A stretch of 64,000 nucleotides of DNA from Fusarium oxysporum f. sp. lycopersici 4287 (taxonomy: Eukaryota > Ascomycota > Sordariomycetes > Hypocreales > Nectriaceae): the NCBI RefSeq assembly GCF_000149955.1, contig NC_030993.1, positions 3,030,743 through 3,094,742 on the forward strand. The letters run 5' to 3'. The translations under genes were made by a program, and so were the position numbers. The notes beneath the pieces were generated by a model. The model made no database searches, was not told the DNA's origin, and was given only the letters and a program-made list of their open reading frames with translations. Shown here one piece after another: positions 34,401 to 47,200 of the stretch; the first letter of the stretch is position 1, and each line of letters begins with the position of its first letter.

Positions 34401-37269
34401 ACTATTGTCACTGAACAGGTTGAGCCTATCGCAGAGCCTGAGATTCCAGCTCCAGCCCTGAGTCTCTCCTCCATCTCAACTGAGATTGTTGATCCGATTG
34501 CTGAGCCACCTGTGGAGCCTGTCATGTTCATGCCACCACCTCCGGCTCTGTCCATGTCCTCCATCATTGGCGAGCACGTTGAGCCTATCGCCCAGAAGAA
34601 CCCCGAGCTTAGCATCTCCAACATTAGGGGAGAGAACATTGAGCCCATTTCTGAGCCCCTTGTTCCTGCTCCTGAGCTTCTTATGTCCACCATTCGAAGC
34701 GAGCACGTTGCGCCAGTTGCGGAACCTGAGACCGAGGCTGTTATCCCGGCTATTGTCGCTCCTTCTCTGCCTCCAGCTCCCGCTCTGAGCTTCTCTGCTA
34801 TCCAAGGAGAGAATGTCGAGCCTGTCGCTAGCAAGGCGCCCGAGCTTGCTATGTCTAACATTGTGGGTGAAGTAGTCGAGCCTATCGCTGAGCCGGTACC
34901 AGTACCTGTCATCCCTGAACTCACCATCTCAACCATTCATGGTGAACAGGTCGAGCCGGTTTTCGAGTCGGCTCCTGAGCTGACTATCTCTGCCATCCAG
35001 CGAGAATATGTCGAGCCCACTGATCTCCCTGCCCCCGATCTGGCTCTCTCATCCATTGCTGTTCAATCCGTCGAGCCCATCAACGAGCCAGAGAAGGTGG
35101 TTCCCAAGCCATCTCTCAATCTGTCTTCTATCTATGCCGAGGGTTGTGAGCCTCGTGAGGAGCTTCCTTCCACCCCCACTACCCTCGTGTTTTCTGGTCT
35201 GTCTACACAGAATGTTGAGCCTGTATCTGAGCCTGCCCCATCTCTGGCTTTGTCTGGTATCATCTCTGAGAACGTCAAGCCTGTTCTTGAGCCTCTTCCC
35301 CTGCCTCCTACTCTCGTCATGTCCGATATTGCGACCGAAGGTGTCGAGCCTGTCAGCCCTGCCTACAAGACACCTACGCTGCCTGCTTTTGGATTCTCTA
35401 ATATCGAGTCCGTCGAAACCTTCCCTGTCTCTCCTCGAACCCCCAAGAGAGACGGATTCATTCTGCCCCGCGATATGAAGTCACCTTTCATTGAGCAGGA
35501 TGTGCCCAGAACACCTGAGAACCAGCGCGGCATTGACCAAGGGTCATCGCCTCTCATGGTTGAGGATGAGAACGGCCAATCTCCTAGTGATACTCCTGAG
35601 CCTGCCACTCCGGACTCCGAGCGACCTTTCGACAAGCCTTTAGTTATCATGAACGACCAGGGTGCGCAGACATCTCTCACAGCTGATGTCATTGACGCCA
35701 TGTTCAAGGCTCGTGCTCAGTCTGCCTTCAGCCACCAGAAGAGCCTGTCGATGGCCAGCATTGGAACTCCTGGAACCACTGGCACCTCCGGCACGGTCCG
35801 AATTCGCCGATCACAGGAGATGTTCGAGACCCCAAGCCAGCACGAACGTGACACCGACGATGTCTTCAACACCAGCCCCATCCGTCGTCCTGGAAGCTCC
35901 AGAAGTGGCAGAGCATCCATCCAAGATGCTCCTCCTTTGCCTGCGAACCACCGCCAAGTCATCGAGGCTGCGCGATCCAACTCGTCTCACGGCACTCAGA
36001 ACAACATGGGACCACCTCTTTGGCCTGCTTCAGCGCTTAAGCAAAGGCCAACCACCCCAGGAAACAGGGCCACCTCACCAGCGTCCACGGCTCGTGCTAC
36101 GCCTACACAGCGTACTGTCCGAAATCCCGTCAGCTACGGCGAGCTCGGAAGACAATCGCCATCGAAGCATACAGCAGCATCTAGGAAGTCATCTGTATCC
36201 TCGTTCGCTTCAGAGCTTGACACTCGATTTAATATGCGCCCTGGCGAGATGGGCATGGATCCTTCCGGTTTCGGACCCAACACTGATCCCCGCATGATTC
36301 AGGCTATCACCCAGACCATGATTGGTGAGTATCTTTGGAAGTACACTCGCAAGACAGGTCGTGGAGAGATGTCGGAGAACCGACATCGCCGCTACTTCTG
36401 GGTTCATCCTTACACTAGGACTCTTTACTGGAGCGACCGAGACCCCTCAACTGCCGGTCGCACTGAGCTCAAGGCCAAGAGTGTTCCTATCGAGGCTGTG
36501 CGTGTCGTTACTGACGATAACCCCAGTCCTCCTGGACTCCATCGTAAGAGCTTGGTCATCATCTCTCCTGGCCGAACCATCAAGTTCACTTGTGCAACCG
36601 GACAGCGACACGAGACCTGGTTCAACTCTCTCTCGTACCTGCTTCTCCGCACCAACAATGAACAAGCTAATGTCGAGGACATGGCGGAAAACTTCACTCG
36701 AGAGGATGTTGATGAATTCAACCCCCAGTTCGGACAGCGCGCTGCTAACGGGACACGACCGGGAGCACCCCCCTCTCTGTCGTCTTATAACTCTCGAACA
36801 ACCCGTAATGAGTCGCCTGCAGTTGGTATGTCTATGAACATTCCAACTCTGACACCCAAGGCTCAGCCACAACGCCCCACTGGAACGCTGAGCAAATTGA
36901 GTGGTTATTGGAAGGGAAGCCAGCTGTCTGGCACGCTCACAAGTCGCCGCGGCCGTGGTAGTGCCCATAACGTTAACATTTATGAAGCGAGCGAGGCCCA
37001 TGATAGTGCCGAGGACGTGAGGGAGATCATCGAGCGGCAGGATAGGGAAGCTGACCGCCTCGAGAATGTCCGAGCATGCTGCGATGGTAAGTACAAGTGG
37101 TAACAAGAACGAGAGTATATATACTAACAGTGCTCCAGGCAAACATGATGTCGGAACTCTTCACCATTTCTCTAAGCGAGGCCGTCATGGCAACAGCACT
37201 CACACGCACTCTCACCCAGGGCTTACACACTCTCATACTACTATGTCTTCTCTACGCTCTCGAGTTTAA
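31482..37269 (+). CDS. Nuclear migration/cortical anchor protein ApsA/Num1 (coiled coil, repeat array, PH domain), with an unresolved frame break
   Basis: Homologue of Aspergillus ApsA and yeast Num1, which anchor dynein (and in yeast mitochondria) at the cell cortex for nuclear positioning. Exon 1, 31482-31958, ends in AGA before GTATGT; exon 2 starts at 32021; a final exon, 37139-37269, follows a GTAAGT intron with an ACTAAC branch. About 1890 residues. N-terminal coiled coils (exon 1 and 32130-32420) are followed by a Ser-rich region, 18 copies of a 17-residue repeat (34107-35370), and a PH domain at about residues 1583-1700 (GEYLWKYTRKTGRGEMSENR, then RRYFWVHPYTRTLYWSD, ending in ETWFNSLSYLL), which should bind PI(4,5)P2. 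The end is His/Ser-rich. The reading frame changes between about 32430 and 32495: the upstream frame stops at 32459-32461, while HAAAVKQHDIELGTVKRN continues in another frame. A hidden intron or small indels could explain this. Confidence 0.9.
34107..35370 (+). repeat. 18-copy degenerate coding repeat in the ApsA/Num1 protein
   Basis: Eighteen copies of a core L-x-[MLI]-[ST]-x-[IL]-x3-x-[VL]-E-P-[VI]-x-E-P can be read, for example LTMSSIASEEVEPVLEP, LSMTTIVTEQVEPIAEP and LSISNIRGENIEPISEP, separated by 2-20 residue linkers rich in Pro, Val and Glu. Num1 and ApsA are known to carry internal repeats; the count and spacing here are read directly. Confidence 0.85.
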
Positions 37270-38857
37270 GCACATGCAGACTCATTCACCTACACATTTA
37301 TTCCATTACCTGTAGAACACCATTTCGAGCAATACACTGTTGTATGGCGAACACCAACTGTTACGATCGACATCCTTCACGGACTTTCACGAGACTTATG
37401 ATTTTCTTGACTTTTCTGCTGCGCGTCCTTGACAATGAACCCAGGAGCACTGCGACCAAAAGACTATAATCACCTTACTACAGCCAAACACCGGCTACGA
37501 CCTGTCAAACTTTCCTACTTTGTCTTTGTTTCTTATAATACTGTATGCAAACGCCATTGCAACCAACCAACCACAATTAGATCTGCCGATCGAGTCTAGT
37601 ATCGACGGAGACGGAAAACACCAAAAAACATCAACACACCACACCACACTGCATTTTAGCCAACACATTGTTTGTTTGAGCAGACCTCTCTCAATCGGAT
37701 CAGTGCATGGGAAGCTGGGAACGGACCTACAGGAGTTTTTGTCTTGTCTACTGTCTAGGTGTTGTCTAGTATAGCACAGCTCACCTGAGAAGTATTGATT
37801 CATGTAATGTTCTCGAGGCTGTGGTCAAAAGAGAAGAAGGAGCTTGCGTATAGACGCGATGTGCTTGGAGAGTTTCTAGGCGAGGGGTACTGATGACTGA
37901 ATGAGATTTTCGTATTAGACTGATTGATGCGTTGTGAGGTCTGTCTGTCTATTGTATTACTGTTCATTTCGAGTTGTAGCGACCTTGAAAGCAAGTGATT
38001 CGTTTAATGGCTCTAGACAGCCCAACGTTGTCATTTAAGCCATAAAAGTGTTGAGTTTATGGGCTGTTTGCACTTGTTAACCGAGGCCGAGGACAGATTT
38101 CAGTTGATAGTGGTCATATGTAGCCTCCACCCAGAGACAAGACACCTTGTGATGCCTCCACAGGATTTGAGTTTCAGGTCCCAGCAGAACTGGCCTCGAC
38201 TTTCATGGTTGTTAGTGCGGTACGTATCTCAGCCCATTCCCATCGAAGAATTAGTGCTTCTACGGCGATCATCAGTTTTGCCAAATCAAGTATCTTGTTG
38301 TACGTCAGAGAACTGCACCTCTCACGATGTACGGGACTTGAGAGATATTTATTTACTGGATATAATCATAAGAATATTAGTGACTGATCACTGTATATCC
38401 CCATGAGACCCGCTGAAGCTCCTTCATTCTTTTGCCGCTGTCTCCGTGAATATCTAGGCTCCCCAAGGTACCTTGTCCTAGTCGTGAACGGCGGGGGAGG
38501 CCTGTCAGCCAGTGGATTCATCACATGACGTATGTAGCCGGTAAGCTCGAGGTACCTTAGCCTTGCCTCACCTTCCCTGTGGTACCTCTAGCCTCTAGCG
38601 GTGTCACTTACACTCACTTGAAAGTGCCAGCCTATCAACTAACTCCGCGTATAATCATTCCGTCTCCCCCAACCAAGATCTCGCATCGTCAACTACTTTT
38701 TTCTCCCTTCAGTACCTGATCGACTTTAATCTTTTCCACTCCATCCGATGCGTCCTTCTCGCTGTATCCTCTAGCTATAGCCTAGGGTGTAGTATAGTGC
38801 CCCTCCTGCGCACAAAGCTCCCTTGAGAGAGCCTTTGTGGCTCCGGAATTCGGAGCC
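37270..38857. other. Intergenic, ApsA 3' region and TEX2 upstream region
   Basis: About 1.6 kb. The left part is the 3' UTR of the ApsA gene; the right part (from about 38560) is a CT-rich promoter and leader. GGTACCTY-type motifs occur several times between 38460 and 38590. No gene is supported. Confidence 0.5.
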
Positions 38858-41850
38858 ATGGCCAGCTTCAAGTCTCTTCTTATAGCATACGTCCTCGGCG
38901 GGTTGACGTTTATACCGCTGGTGATAGTGTCTGTGCTGGCGTTCATATTCTATACCTCTCCCATCGTCGACGACACCGCGAACGAACCGAAATACAGCCC
39001 TATCGTCGACAAGGACGATGATACAACCGCCCTCGAGGCCGCTAAGCGGTCGCACAAGAAGGACAACCGCGCGCACGAAAACGACCTCGATGTCGCCGCC
39101 GGCTTCTTCGCTGTGTGCAGAGAGTACACGCCTATGGGGATCAATGCGAAGCCTATCGAACGGTCAACACCCGTGGGATCTACGACCGTGGCTCCTTCGA
39201 GCCCCAGCGTCTATCAGACCATGTACCGGAGCATATTCGAGAGGAAGCCCACACCAGGACCTCTAGACAACAATAGTAACAGTACGAGTCAACGGCCCAA
39301 GAATGCTGGCAACGTTTTCTATGTGGTTTTGAGGTTTGTGCTGCTTATCCATACCCCACATCCCTTCGCTGACCTTTGTCCAGACATGGCCATCTTATGT
39401 TGTTTGACGACGAAGAGCAAGTTGAAGTTAGACATGTTGTTTCCCTGGCATACCATGAAATCAGTATATACTCAGGCGGTGATGTCACTCCTGAAGGCGA
39501 ACTCTTCATCAAGCGAAATGCGATCCGACTGTCCCGAAAACAGGCTGGTACCGAATTGACCTCTGACAGCCCTGTTTCTAAACCTTTCTTCCTATTTTCT
39601 GAAAACTGTTCAGCAAAAGAAGACTTCTACTTTGCCCTGCTCAAAAACCAAGAGCAGAGTTTTGGGGTGGATGGCCAAGTGCCGAAGCCGTTGCATTTCG
39701 ATGTTAAGAATATCATCTCGCTGGTCCAGAAGCTTCACTCTACGGAAGAGAACATCCATTCGAGATGGCTGAATGCATTGCTTGGGAGAGTCTTCCTAGG
39801 AGTCAACAAGACGAAGGATATTGAGGCTTTCATCCGTGAGAAGCTCACCAAAAAGATCTCTCGCGTTAAACGACCTTCATTTCTTACTCACATTACCATT
39901 AATGGAATTGACACCGGCTCGGCAGCACCTTACTTTACGAACTTCAAACTCAAGGATCTTACAGTTGAGGGAGAATGTGTCGTTGAAGCCGACGTCAAAT
40001 ACTCAGGAAACGCTCGTATCGAAATTGCTGCCACGGCAAAGATCGACCTCGGCGCTAGATTTAAAGCACGAGAAGTTAACCTTGTTCTTGCAGCTGTTCT
40101 CAAGAGAGCTGAGGGTCATATGCTGTTCAAGATCAAACCGCCACCAAGCAACCGAGTTTGGGTAACTTTCCAGAGCATGCCCAAGATGGAAATGGATATC
40201 GAACCCATCGTTAGTGCGAGACAAATCACTTATACAGTCATTCTTCGACAGATTGAGAACCGTATAAAGGAAGTCATTGCAGAAACAGTCGTATTGCCAT
40301 TCTGGGACGATATGCCCTTCTTCAAGACGGAGCACAAGCAGTGGCGAGGCGGTATCTTTGAAGGGGATGACGCCACGGTTCCCACTGATGATGCTGAAAG
40401 TATAGTTGCTGCGGCAGGAGATGTCACAGCTGTCAGCCATCTTGATGGAAACCCAGATTTAACAGAGGAGACGAAACCTCTGGAAAAGAGCCAGACAGTC
40501 CCCATCATGGAAGCAACACCGCCGCCAACGGGTCTCTTTGGGCGTAGACTTAGCAGGACAGGCACCAACCCTCAAGCTTCTGCTTCATCAACCAGTGTCG
40601 ACTCTAAGGGACCAGGTGCGAGCCCAGTATTGAAGCCCAAGATCTCCAAGACGTCCCTACAACCTATCGTGGGTACTGATGCCGCTCACGCTGATATATT
40701 CAAGCCATCGACATCACCCCCTGATCATGCGACCAATTACATGGCGGCTCTGCACTCCCGCTCACACGACGCTTCTCCCAAACCCCCTCAGACTTCAGAT
40801 GCGCCCTTGGAGTCATCGTCTGCTTCCCAACGGTCAACCCGATCTTCACGCTCTTCCTCATCAGCAAACGAAGCCCTCAACAATGATGTACCGGAAGACA
40901 CTCAGAAGACTCCAGTTGCCATGGGCCGCCGTAACACGACCTCGTCGACTGGTTCATCTCACACAGATGAAAGACCAGGCTCCTCCGCTGCCTCTTTGAA
41001 AGAGTCCATCAAGAGCCAGACAGGGTCACTGGGAAGGAGTTTCTTTACACGCCGTGAGCATCCGGAGGTACCTGTTCAAGTGGAAGAGGAGACGGACGAC
41101 AGTGAAGCTTCTCGGGATCATCAGAATAATCCACTCCAGAGACAGACTACGCTGGCGGCTGTTTCAAATGCAGCATTGCAAGCCAAGCAATGGGGCTGGA
41201 ATGCTTATCAACGACACAAAGAAGCTCGCAGACAGGCAGAGCAAGCAAGCCATCTTGATCTCAGTCAGCCCATGGGAAGAGGTCAACCACTACCTCCTCC
41301 AGGGACACCTCTTCCTAAGCCTACAAATGGCATGACGCGGATAGCACCCCCGACGAGTGTTCCTACGAGGAAGCCAGTCCCTGGCCATAATTCGGTAGAA
41401 TCTCTTGAGACTCGTCACGAAAACCATCCTGAGCACGAGCATGAGCATGAGAAGCATGGCGAATACCGTCCTCCTTTACCTTCTCGCGGACGACGTAGAC
41501 AGAGCCACGCACCTGAGCCGGACAATGGACAGAATGTATTCGTCGTTGCCGCCCCAGAGGACTCTCAGCCCGCCACACCATCGGGTGATGACCCTTCAAA
41601 CCATCAAGTGTGGGCTTCAAGTGATGAGCAGACAGTGACAGATAGCGGAACATCTCATCCTCCCTCGATGATCACCAACGAGTCCTCACTTGTGCAAGAA
41701 GATGAAAAATCAGCCAGTCCTATAGAGGCAACACCTGCCGCTTCAGCAGCAGCAGACGACGACGATGACTTTTCTGGATGGATGGACAACGAACCGTTAG
41801 ATATGGAAATCAACGACCCTGTACAGCCCGCTGCACAGGAAGTCAAGTAA
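38858..41850 (+). CDS. TEX2/Nvj2-like SMP-domain lipid-transfer protein of membrane contact sites
   Basis: Predicted ER membrane protein that moves lipids at ER-vacuole or ER-Golgi contacts. Two exons: 38858-39333 and 39384-41850, across a 50 nt intron (GTTTGT, GCTGAC branch, TGTCCAG), 980 residues. The N-terminal membrane segment (LLIAYVLGGLTFIPLVIVSV) is at residues 6-30. A PH-like domain at about 150-270 includes NVFYVVLRHGHLMLFDD and EGELFIKRNAIRLSRK. The SMP lipid-binding domain at about 290-490 includes RWLNALLGRVFLGV, FLTHITINGIDTGSAAPYF, and KPPPSNRVWVTFQSMPKMEM, ending in VVLPFWDDMPFF. The C-terminal half is disordered, Ser/Pro-rich, with a His/Glu run (EHEHEHEKHGE) and an acidic end. 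The gene accompanies REV3 and SLU7 near the MAT locus in other Pezizomycotina, as far as I recall. Confidence 0.93.
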
Positions 41851-44177
41851 CAAATAAAGAGAGAGAATCAGGCGTTCTGGACTATGCAGGTTGGTTGGGG
41901 ATGACTAGAAGTCTCTGATGGAGCAAGCTTCCTTCAAACTTGCCTTGTTTTATAATTATTGTTGGATCGGCGTTGCTGGATGGTGGATGGACTCTTTGTT
42001 ATAGGTGCTACATCAGATATACCTTAGGAATTGAGTAGTAATTACACGCAGCCTACACTGTAAATCGAAATAGCTGTGTATGCCAATGAATTGCCAGTGT
42101 CGTCTGATGAGCTTTACTTGTCTTGAGCCGTCGATCTAGCACATGAACGAATGGTGCTTGAACATGCCGAACAGCGAGCATTCCCACAAGCGTGTCCCGG
42201 GTTGACACCCCTCAGCTCGCCAAACAGAATGCCAGACGGCCGGATAATACTTTGGGAGCATTGCTTTGACCGACAGCAGCTTGCCTTAACTTCAAAGCAG
42301 CCCTCAAGGCTTTCGAAATGGTAACAAGCTCCAAAGTATACTGATTAAATGCCCTCGTCGTGATGCTCTCAGCTCGGCTAACGGCATCTTTGGCCCTTAC
42401 ATCACTGATCGGCTTACCATTTCTCTAAACCATTCCACTAAGACAATCAGACAACAGCGTGGTTACTGTACTTGTGAGAGAATATTCTCACATGGTCATT
42501 TCACTGGGTGATGATTATCGTGGTGAAGCCCCCACGTGTTAGTCACAAAGCAGTTGAGTCGTGGACGATCTCGGGAAGAAATTCCATTGCAAGAGACGCC
42601 CCTCGACAGATAAATCACAGAGGCAAATGCAAGACAAAGATCGTGAAAGTTCCGTAACGCCGAGATGGAGGTGTTGAAAGAAGTTGAATGCAGGCATTGT
42701 ATTGTGTCGGGTTCCGGGGGCCAAGTTGTATGTGTGTCAAACAGGCCAACTGGACAGCATGGTCATGCCTGATTTTCATTGTTGCATTCACTTTGCCACC
42801 ACTCGGCAGTAGCACAAGTGTCGGATACCAACCGATAACAGTTCTGAACTTGCTCGTCTTCGTACCGAGCGAGTGTTTCATGTGCCCTCGTGTATATCAC
42901 ATCGGCAGAGTAAGCACAAAGGAATGACGTCCAGTGCTCACCGTAACCAGTAACCAGCCTGGACGGTAGCAGCTCAACACAACACCCAAACAGTCTATAC
43001 CCTCGGTTCTTGAGAACGGACAAGCGGGAGAAGGTAATATCGAGGTCCTGTCTGCTGCTTTGTTAACTCGAGTTGGTGTGATGTTATGCAACAGAAAGTA
43101 TTGAGCAAGGGCAGAATGCAGTTTTCTTGATGATTGGGTCTCCTCCCAGCTCAACTCAGCTCACGGCTTCGTGAAATTATACTGTGTAGCACCATCTACG
43201 CGCTGTAAAGGGTGCGCAAGGGCCGATTTGAGTCTTGCTTTCCCGCCACCGATGCACCCCAGATGCAGATGAATTTGGTGATACCCAACGCAGAGAATCG
43301 CGTGGCAGACTCCATCACCATTAGGTAGGTTTAGTCTGGTCCCCCAGGTTCTTCGTTCGACTTAAAGCAGACGTCTCCGCCAAGAATATGGGGTACATGG
43401 CGGGGGAAAACGGAAGTGGCTTGCTCCTCATCCACAGTTATCCTCGTAGTACAGAAGATAGCTTCTCAGCTGAGTTTGAAGCTTTGGGCGTAGGTGCCTG
43501 TCTCAACAACTTTATGTGTTTCTTAGGCGAGACCACCGGGCCAAGAAAAGCCAAGGTTCGAGCGACGAGCTGTGCCGCTGAGAATGCACGTTGCTGCGTT
43601 GAGAAAGAGCTTGTTTCCCCTCACCTAAAATAGTATTGCGCTGTCTTTCTTGGCCGTGGGAACCCCTCGTCAGTTACAGTTCAAACGGTAAGCTTGTTAA
43701 AAAGCTTGTGGTCAGTTGCGCGGCCAAGCCGACGCCAAAGGGGTCTAGAAAAGATGCATGGAAAGAGTAAAAATACCCAGACCATGATGGTCTTTGTCAG
43801 ATGCTCGGCGATCCTCGAATTGACCAATCCCGTGGCTGCCTTTGGGCGCCGAGAGACTGAGGGGAGAGGCTCGATAGCATCATCTCACCCCTCATCTCAG
43901 TAACCTAACCGACAAGTAGGGTAAAACGCCAGCACCTGGTGACATGCCTTGTGCAGTGTCTACAACTGTCACTCGTCATTGAAACTAACGCCATAGCCCA
44001 GATCGATATAGCTTCCTTGAGTTTAAATGTCATGCTGCAGTTCTGTACTGTAACCGCGACCCCACGTCTCATGATGATACGTAATTGGTGTGTCTGGATG
44101 AGACTCGCTCGCTCTGCCGTACCGAAGCATGGCATTGACAAACGACAGGTGCGCTTATTCCAAGAGACTCTCAATTC

Positions 44178-44200
44178 AAAAAAAAAAAAAAAAAAAAAAA
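44178..44200 (+). repeat. Poly(A) tract, 23 A
   Basis: Directly visible uninterrupted run of 23 A. It could be a replication-slippage tract or the tail of an old retroposed sequence; no flanking element was recognised. Confidence 0.8.
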
Positions 44201-47200
44201 GCTGAATCCACCAAGCAAATGATGCTCTATGTGCCGAGATGAATGACGCCACCATGACCTGAACAGTCCATGGCTGATGTTGCTGTTGATTCATTCCATC
44301 CATCAATAGGTTGCAGTACAGCAAGCAATTGAGTTGTGATGGAGCTCGTGTTTCCAGACTGTTGGATTCAGTCCAATGGAGCCACTTACCAACTCAGGCA
44401 AGTAAATAAAAGTTATCCGCTGAAAGCCGTTCAATGTGCCTTGTTAGCTTGCTTGGCTTGGCTAAGTTGGCTTGTTATGGTGAGGCATTTTCTGTCCCTC
44501 GTCAACTCTCAAGCGGAGCCTGTCGCTGTCGCGCCGTAACTACCGTCTTTATCCATACAGACAGTCCAGTGCTGATGCATATGTCCTCTCATTATGCCCT
44601 GGCCTTGTACGTGTCAGGTCTTGCACTTGCAGCGGGTCTCGAGTCTGGAACATCGTTAGGCGTTAGCATGGCAGCTTTCGCCAAGCAATTGACCAAACAA
44701 GAGGAGCAGTTCATGTCTACCTGCACCTGGACGACATGAATGATCATGGCCTGAGAGTTCTCAATTGATCTGACAGGGGGGTTGTTTATTTGTTGGCAGC
44801 TCTTTTGCGTCGTCGAGCTGGTCTGGCATCAAATGAGTGTCACAGAGCTGAGCGAAAATGTCATATCTCTTTGTGCTCCGAAAAAACGTGAGAGCTCAAT
44901 GTATGCAAGGCATCGAAACAACGCCAGGTCCAGTGCATCAGCGTGGGATGTCTATGGCCCTGCAGTTGTCAACCGGCAGCGAGACGCTATTATCGACAGA
45001 TTCAATGTCAATTGAACGACGATAGGGTCGTGTAAGCTAACCACGGGCGGACCGACATTGGCCACGGATGCACACTCCCTCCTGGTCGTAGCTGGCACAG
45101 TTATCAGAACTGGATCTAACTTCAGACCACGCGTTATCAGTAACTGTTCTTCGGCTTCACCTTTCAGATGCGAGCCGCGCCTAAGCTTTCTTTTGACTTT
45201 TGCGTATCGACAGCAAGAGCTGAGGTTGACTTGGTCTTTACCGTCCTAGGTGTAGTACGTCTCGACCCAGAGAGAGAGAGATCGAAAAGGTGTGGCAAGA
45301 TCCGGCATTTGCTTAGATCTTGAAGGTGCCTCATCAGACTATTTGGGCTTAGTTATCTTGAGGGTGTTGCGATGTTCAAGCCAATCGACGTGATATTCCA
45401 TGGGCTCATGCAAGTCTTATCCGCCACTGTCTGATGCACGATGCAAAACTTTCTTTTTCGAAATCCAATAACAGATACTTGCGGGCCAACGGGGCCAAGA
45501 ACGCAACTTCTCTCGGACTTCAACGCCGTGATCAGGTAATTATCGTTCCCATTGACGTTTGTTCAGATGGAGCTTCTTGGCGTCTCTCCTGCCTGTATGG
45601 CATGACAAGTTCATGGATGAATCTGGAGGTCCTAGGTCTCGCATCCATTATGAGAGTACCCCGATAGGATCGAGGAATCTCTGTCGACGAGCCTGATTTG
45701 CAGTAAAGAGTCAAATGCCCATTCGTGAGACCTTGAGACAGGCTATAAAAGTCACGAGGCAAAAGCCGGCTTGTTGATGCAGACTACTGTCCGTTAGCTC
45801 AAAGGTAAATGCGAGTTTCGTGGATATCGGCATGTGTGATAATGATAGCAGCGGAGTCAATACTGGAGAGAGCCACTTCATGTCATGGAAATGGAGCAAC
45901 TGAACATGGAGAGAGCACTTGAGGTTTGCCGCTGTGCTTTGATTTCTTGTGCCATCGCGTCGCTTGTAGGTATTACGTGCTCGCAACTGACGTCTTTGCA
46001 CTTACCAGAACTTCCAAATCCTCTGATTTCAGCTGATATGAGGCGGATCGCGCGTTCAGCTTGAGTGCCCTCACGTGTCGGTAAGCGTCTGGGGTCGATC
46101 CTCATGATGACGAGATTCATACCTGACGTAGAACTGCATAATAAGAACCACGTGTAACAGCATACTTCAGCATGCTCTTCAGTGTTTGGCACTCGATAAG
46201 TCTACGATGAGGTACCGCCCGATGAAGCTTCCTTTGGTCAGGCATCAGTATCTGATCAGAGCCCTCTTGCCCAGTTCATCAAGACCCTTGTAAATGCCTT
46301 GCTTGGCATCTTTAAGCATTCGACTCTTTGGGCTTGATGATTGACCCTTGCCGAAAAGTAAAAGTGATTTGCAAAGCACGTTCGGCAGATCACCATTAAC
46401 GCTGCGGTGAAGGCAGAATTAAGGTAGAATTAAACAATTAACCCATGGATGATGTAGCAGCGTCCGTCTGCCAAGCACTTTCGGTGCGGTGGCCCAAATT
46501 GCCAAAGTGAATCACAGACTTTAATGCACTCTAAATGCCGTGTCTGAGTCAATGTGAGATTGTTTGCCGGTGGTGAAGCTCGAGAACTTGACTTAACAGC
46601 CTCATAATTGAACCTTGGCCCCTGATCAGCAGCAAATACCTGAATACCAAGACCTTAGTTCGAGTCCATCAAGGCATCAAAATTATCAACACTCCCATCG
46701 GGCACGGGCCGACAGAAACTCAGTTTGAATTAGAAACGACCGTCGATCGTGAGTTGTTTAACTCAACGTGTACAAGACTTTGTTTCTTACACGCGGATAA
46801 CCTACGGCCAAGACAGGATTAACGATATCCAGTGTCCAATGAGCGATCGAGAGTGTGTTAGAGACACAAGAGACAGGGGACCGTGCCACGGGAGATCCAG
46901 GGATCAACTCCACCTCCTTGTCTCTCCGGGGCGCATATGACGCACTCGTACCCGTGTCAGCCATCCCTGTCATGCAGAGGCGAGAGAGATGGCTTGAATG
47001 GTGTGGCCTGGGGTGGGCGTGCAATGGAGATCCCGCACCGGACCGGTTTTGGAGGAGCTCCCGACCTTCAGTAGGCGCTTCCAGGTTTATAAAACCACGA
47101 GATCACTCAACCTCGAAACAACAGCCGCTGCAGGCGCGTGTGAATATGACGATAGAGTCATAGGCTTCCTGAGATCGTGGAGGATGGGACAGGATTCCAC

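Noticed and set aside
34343..34936. 197-codon minus-strand Gly/Ser-rich ORF
   Set aside because: Antisense shadow produced by the ApsA coding repeats.
46640..46680. tRNA B-box-like GTTCGAGTCC
   Set aside because: The flanking bases do not pair into a T arm and no A box or acceptor stem is found.
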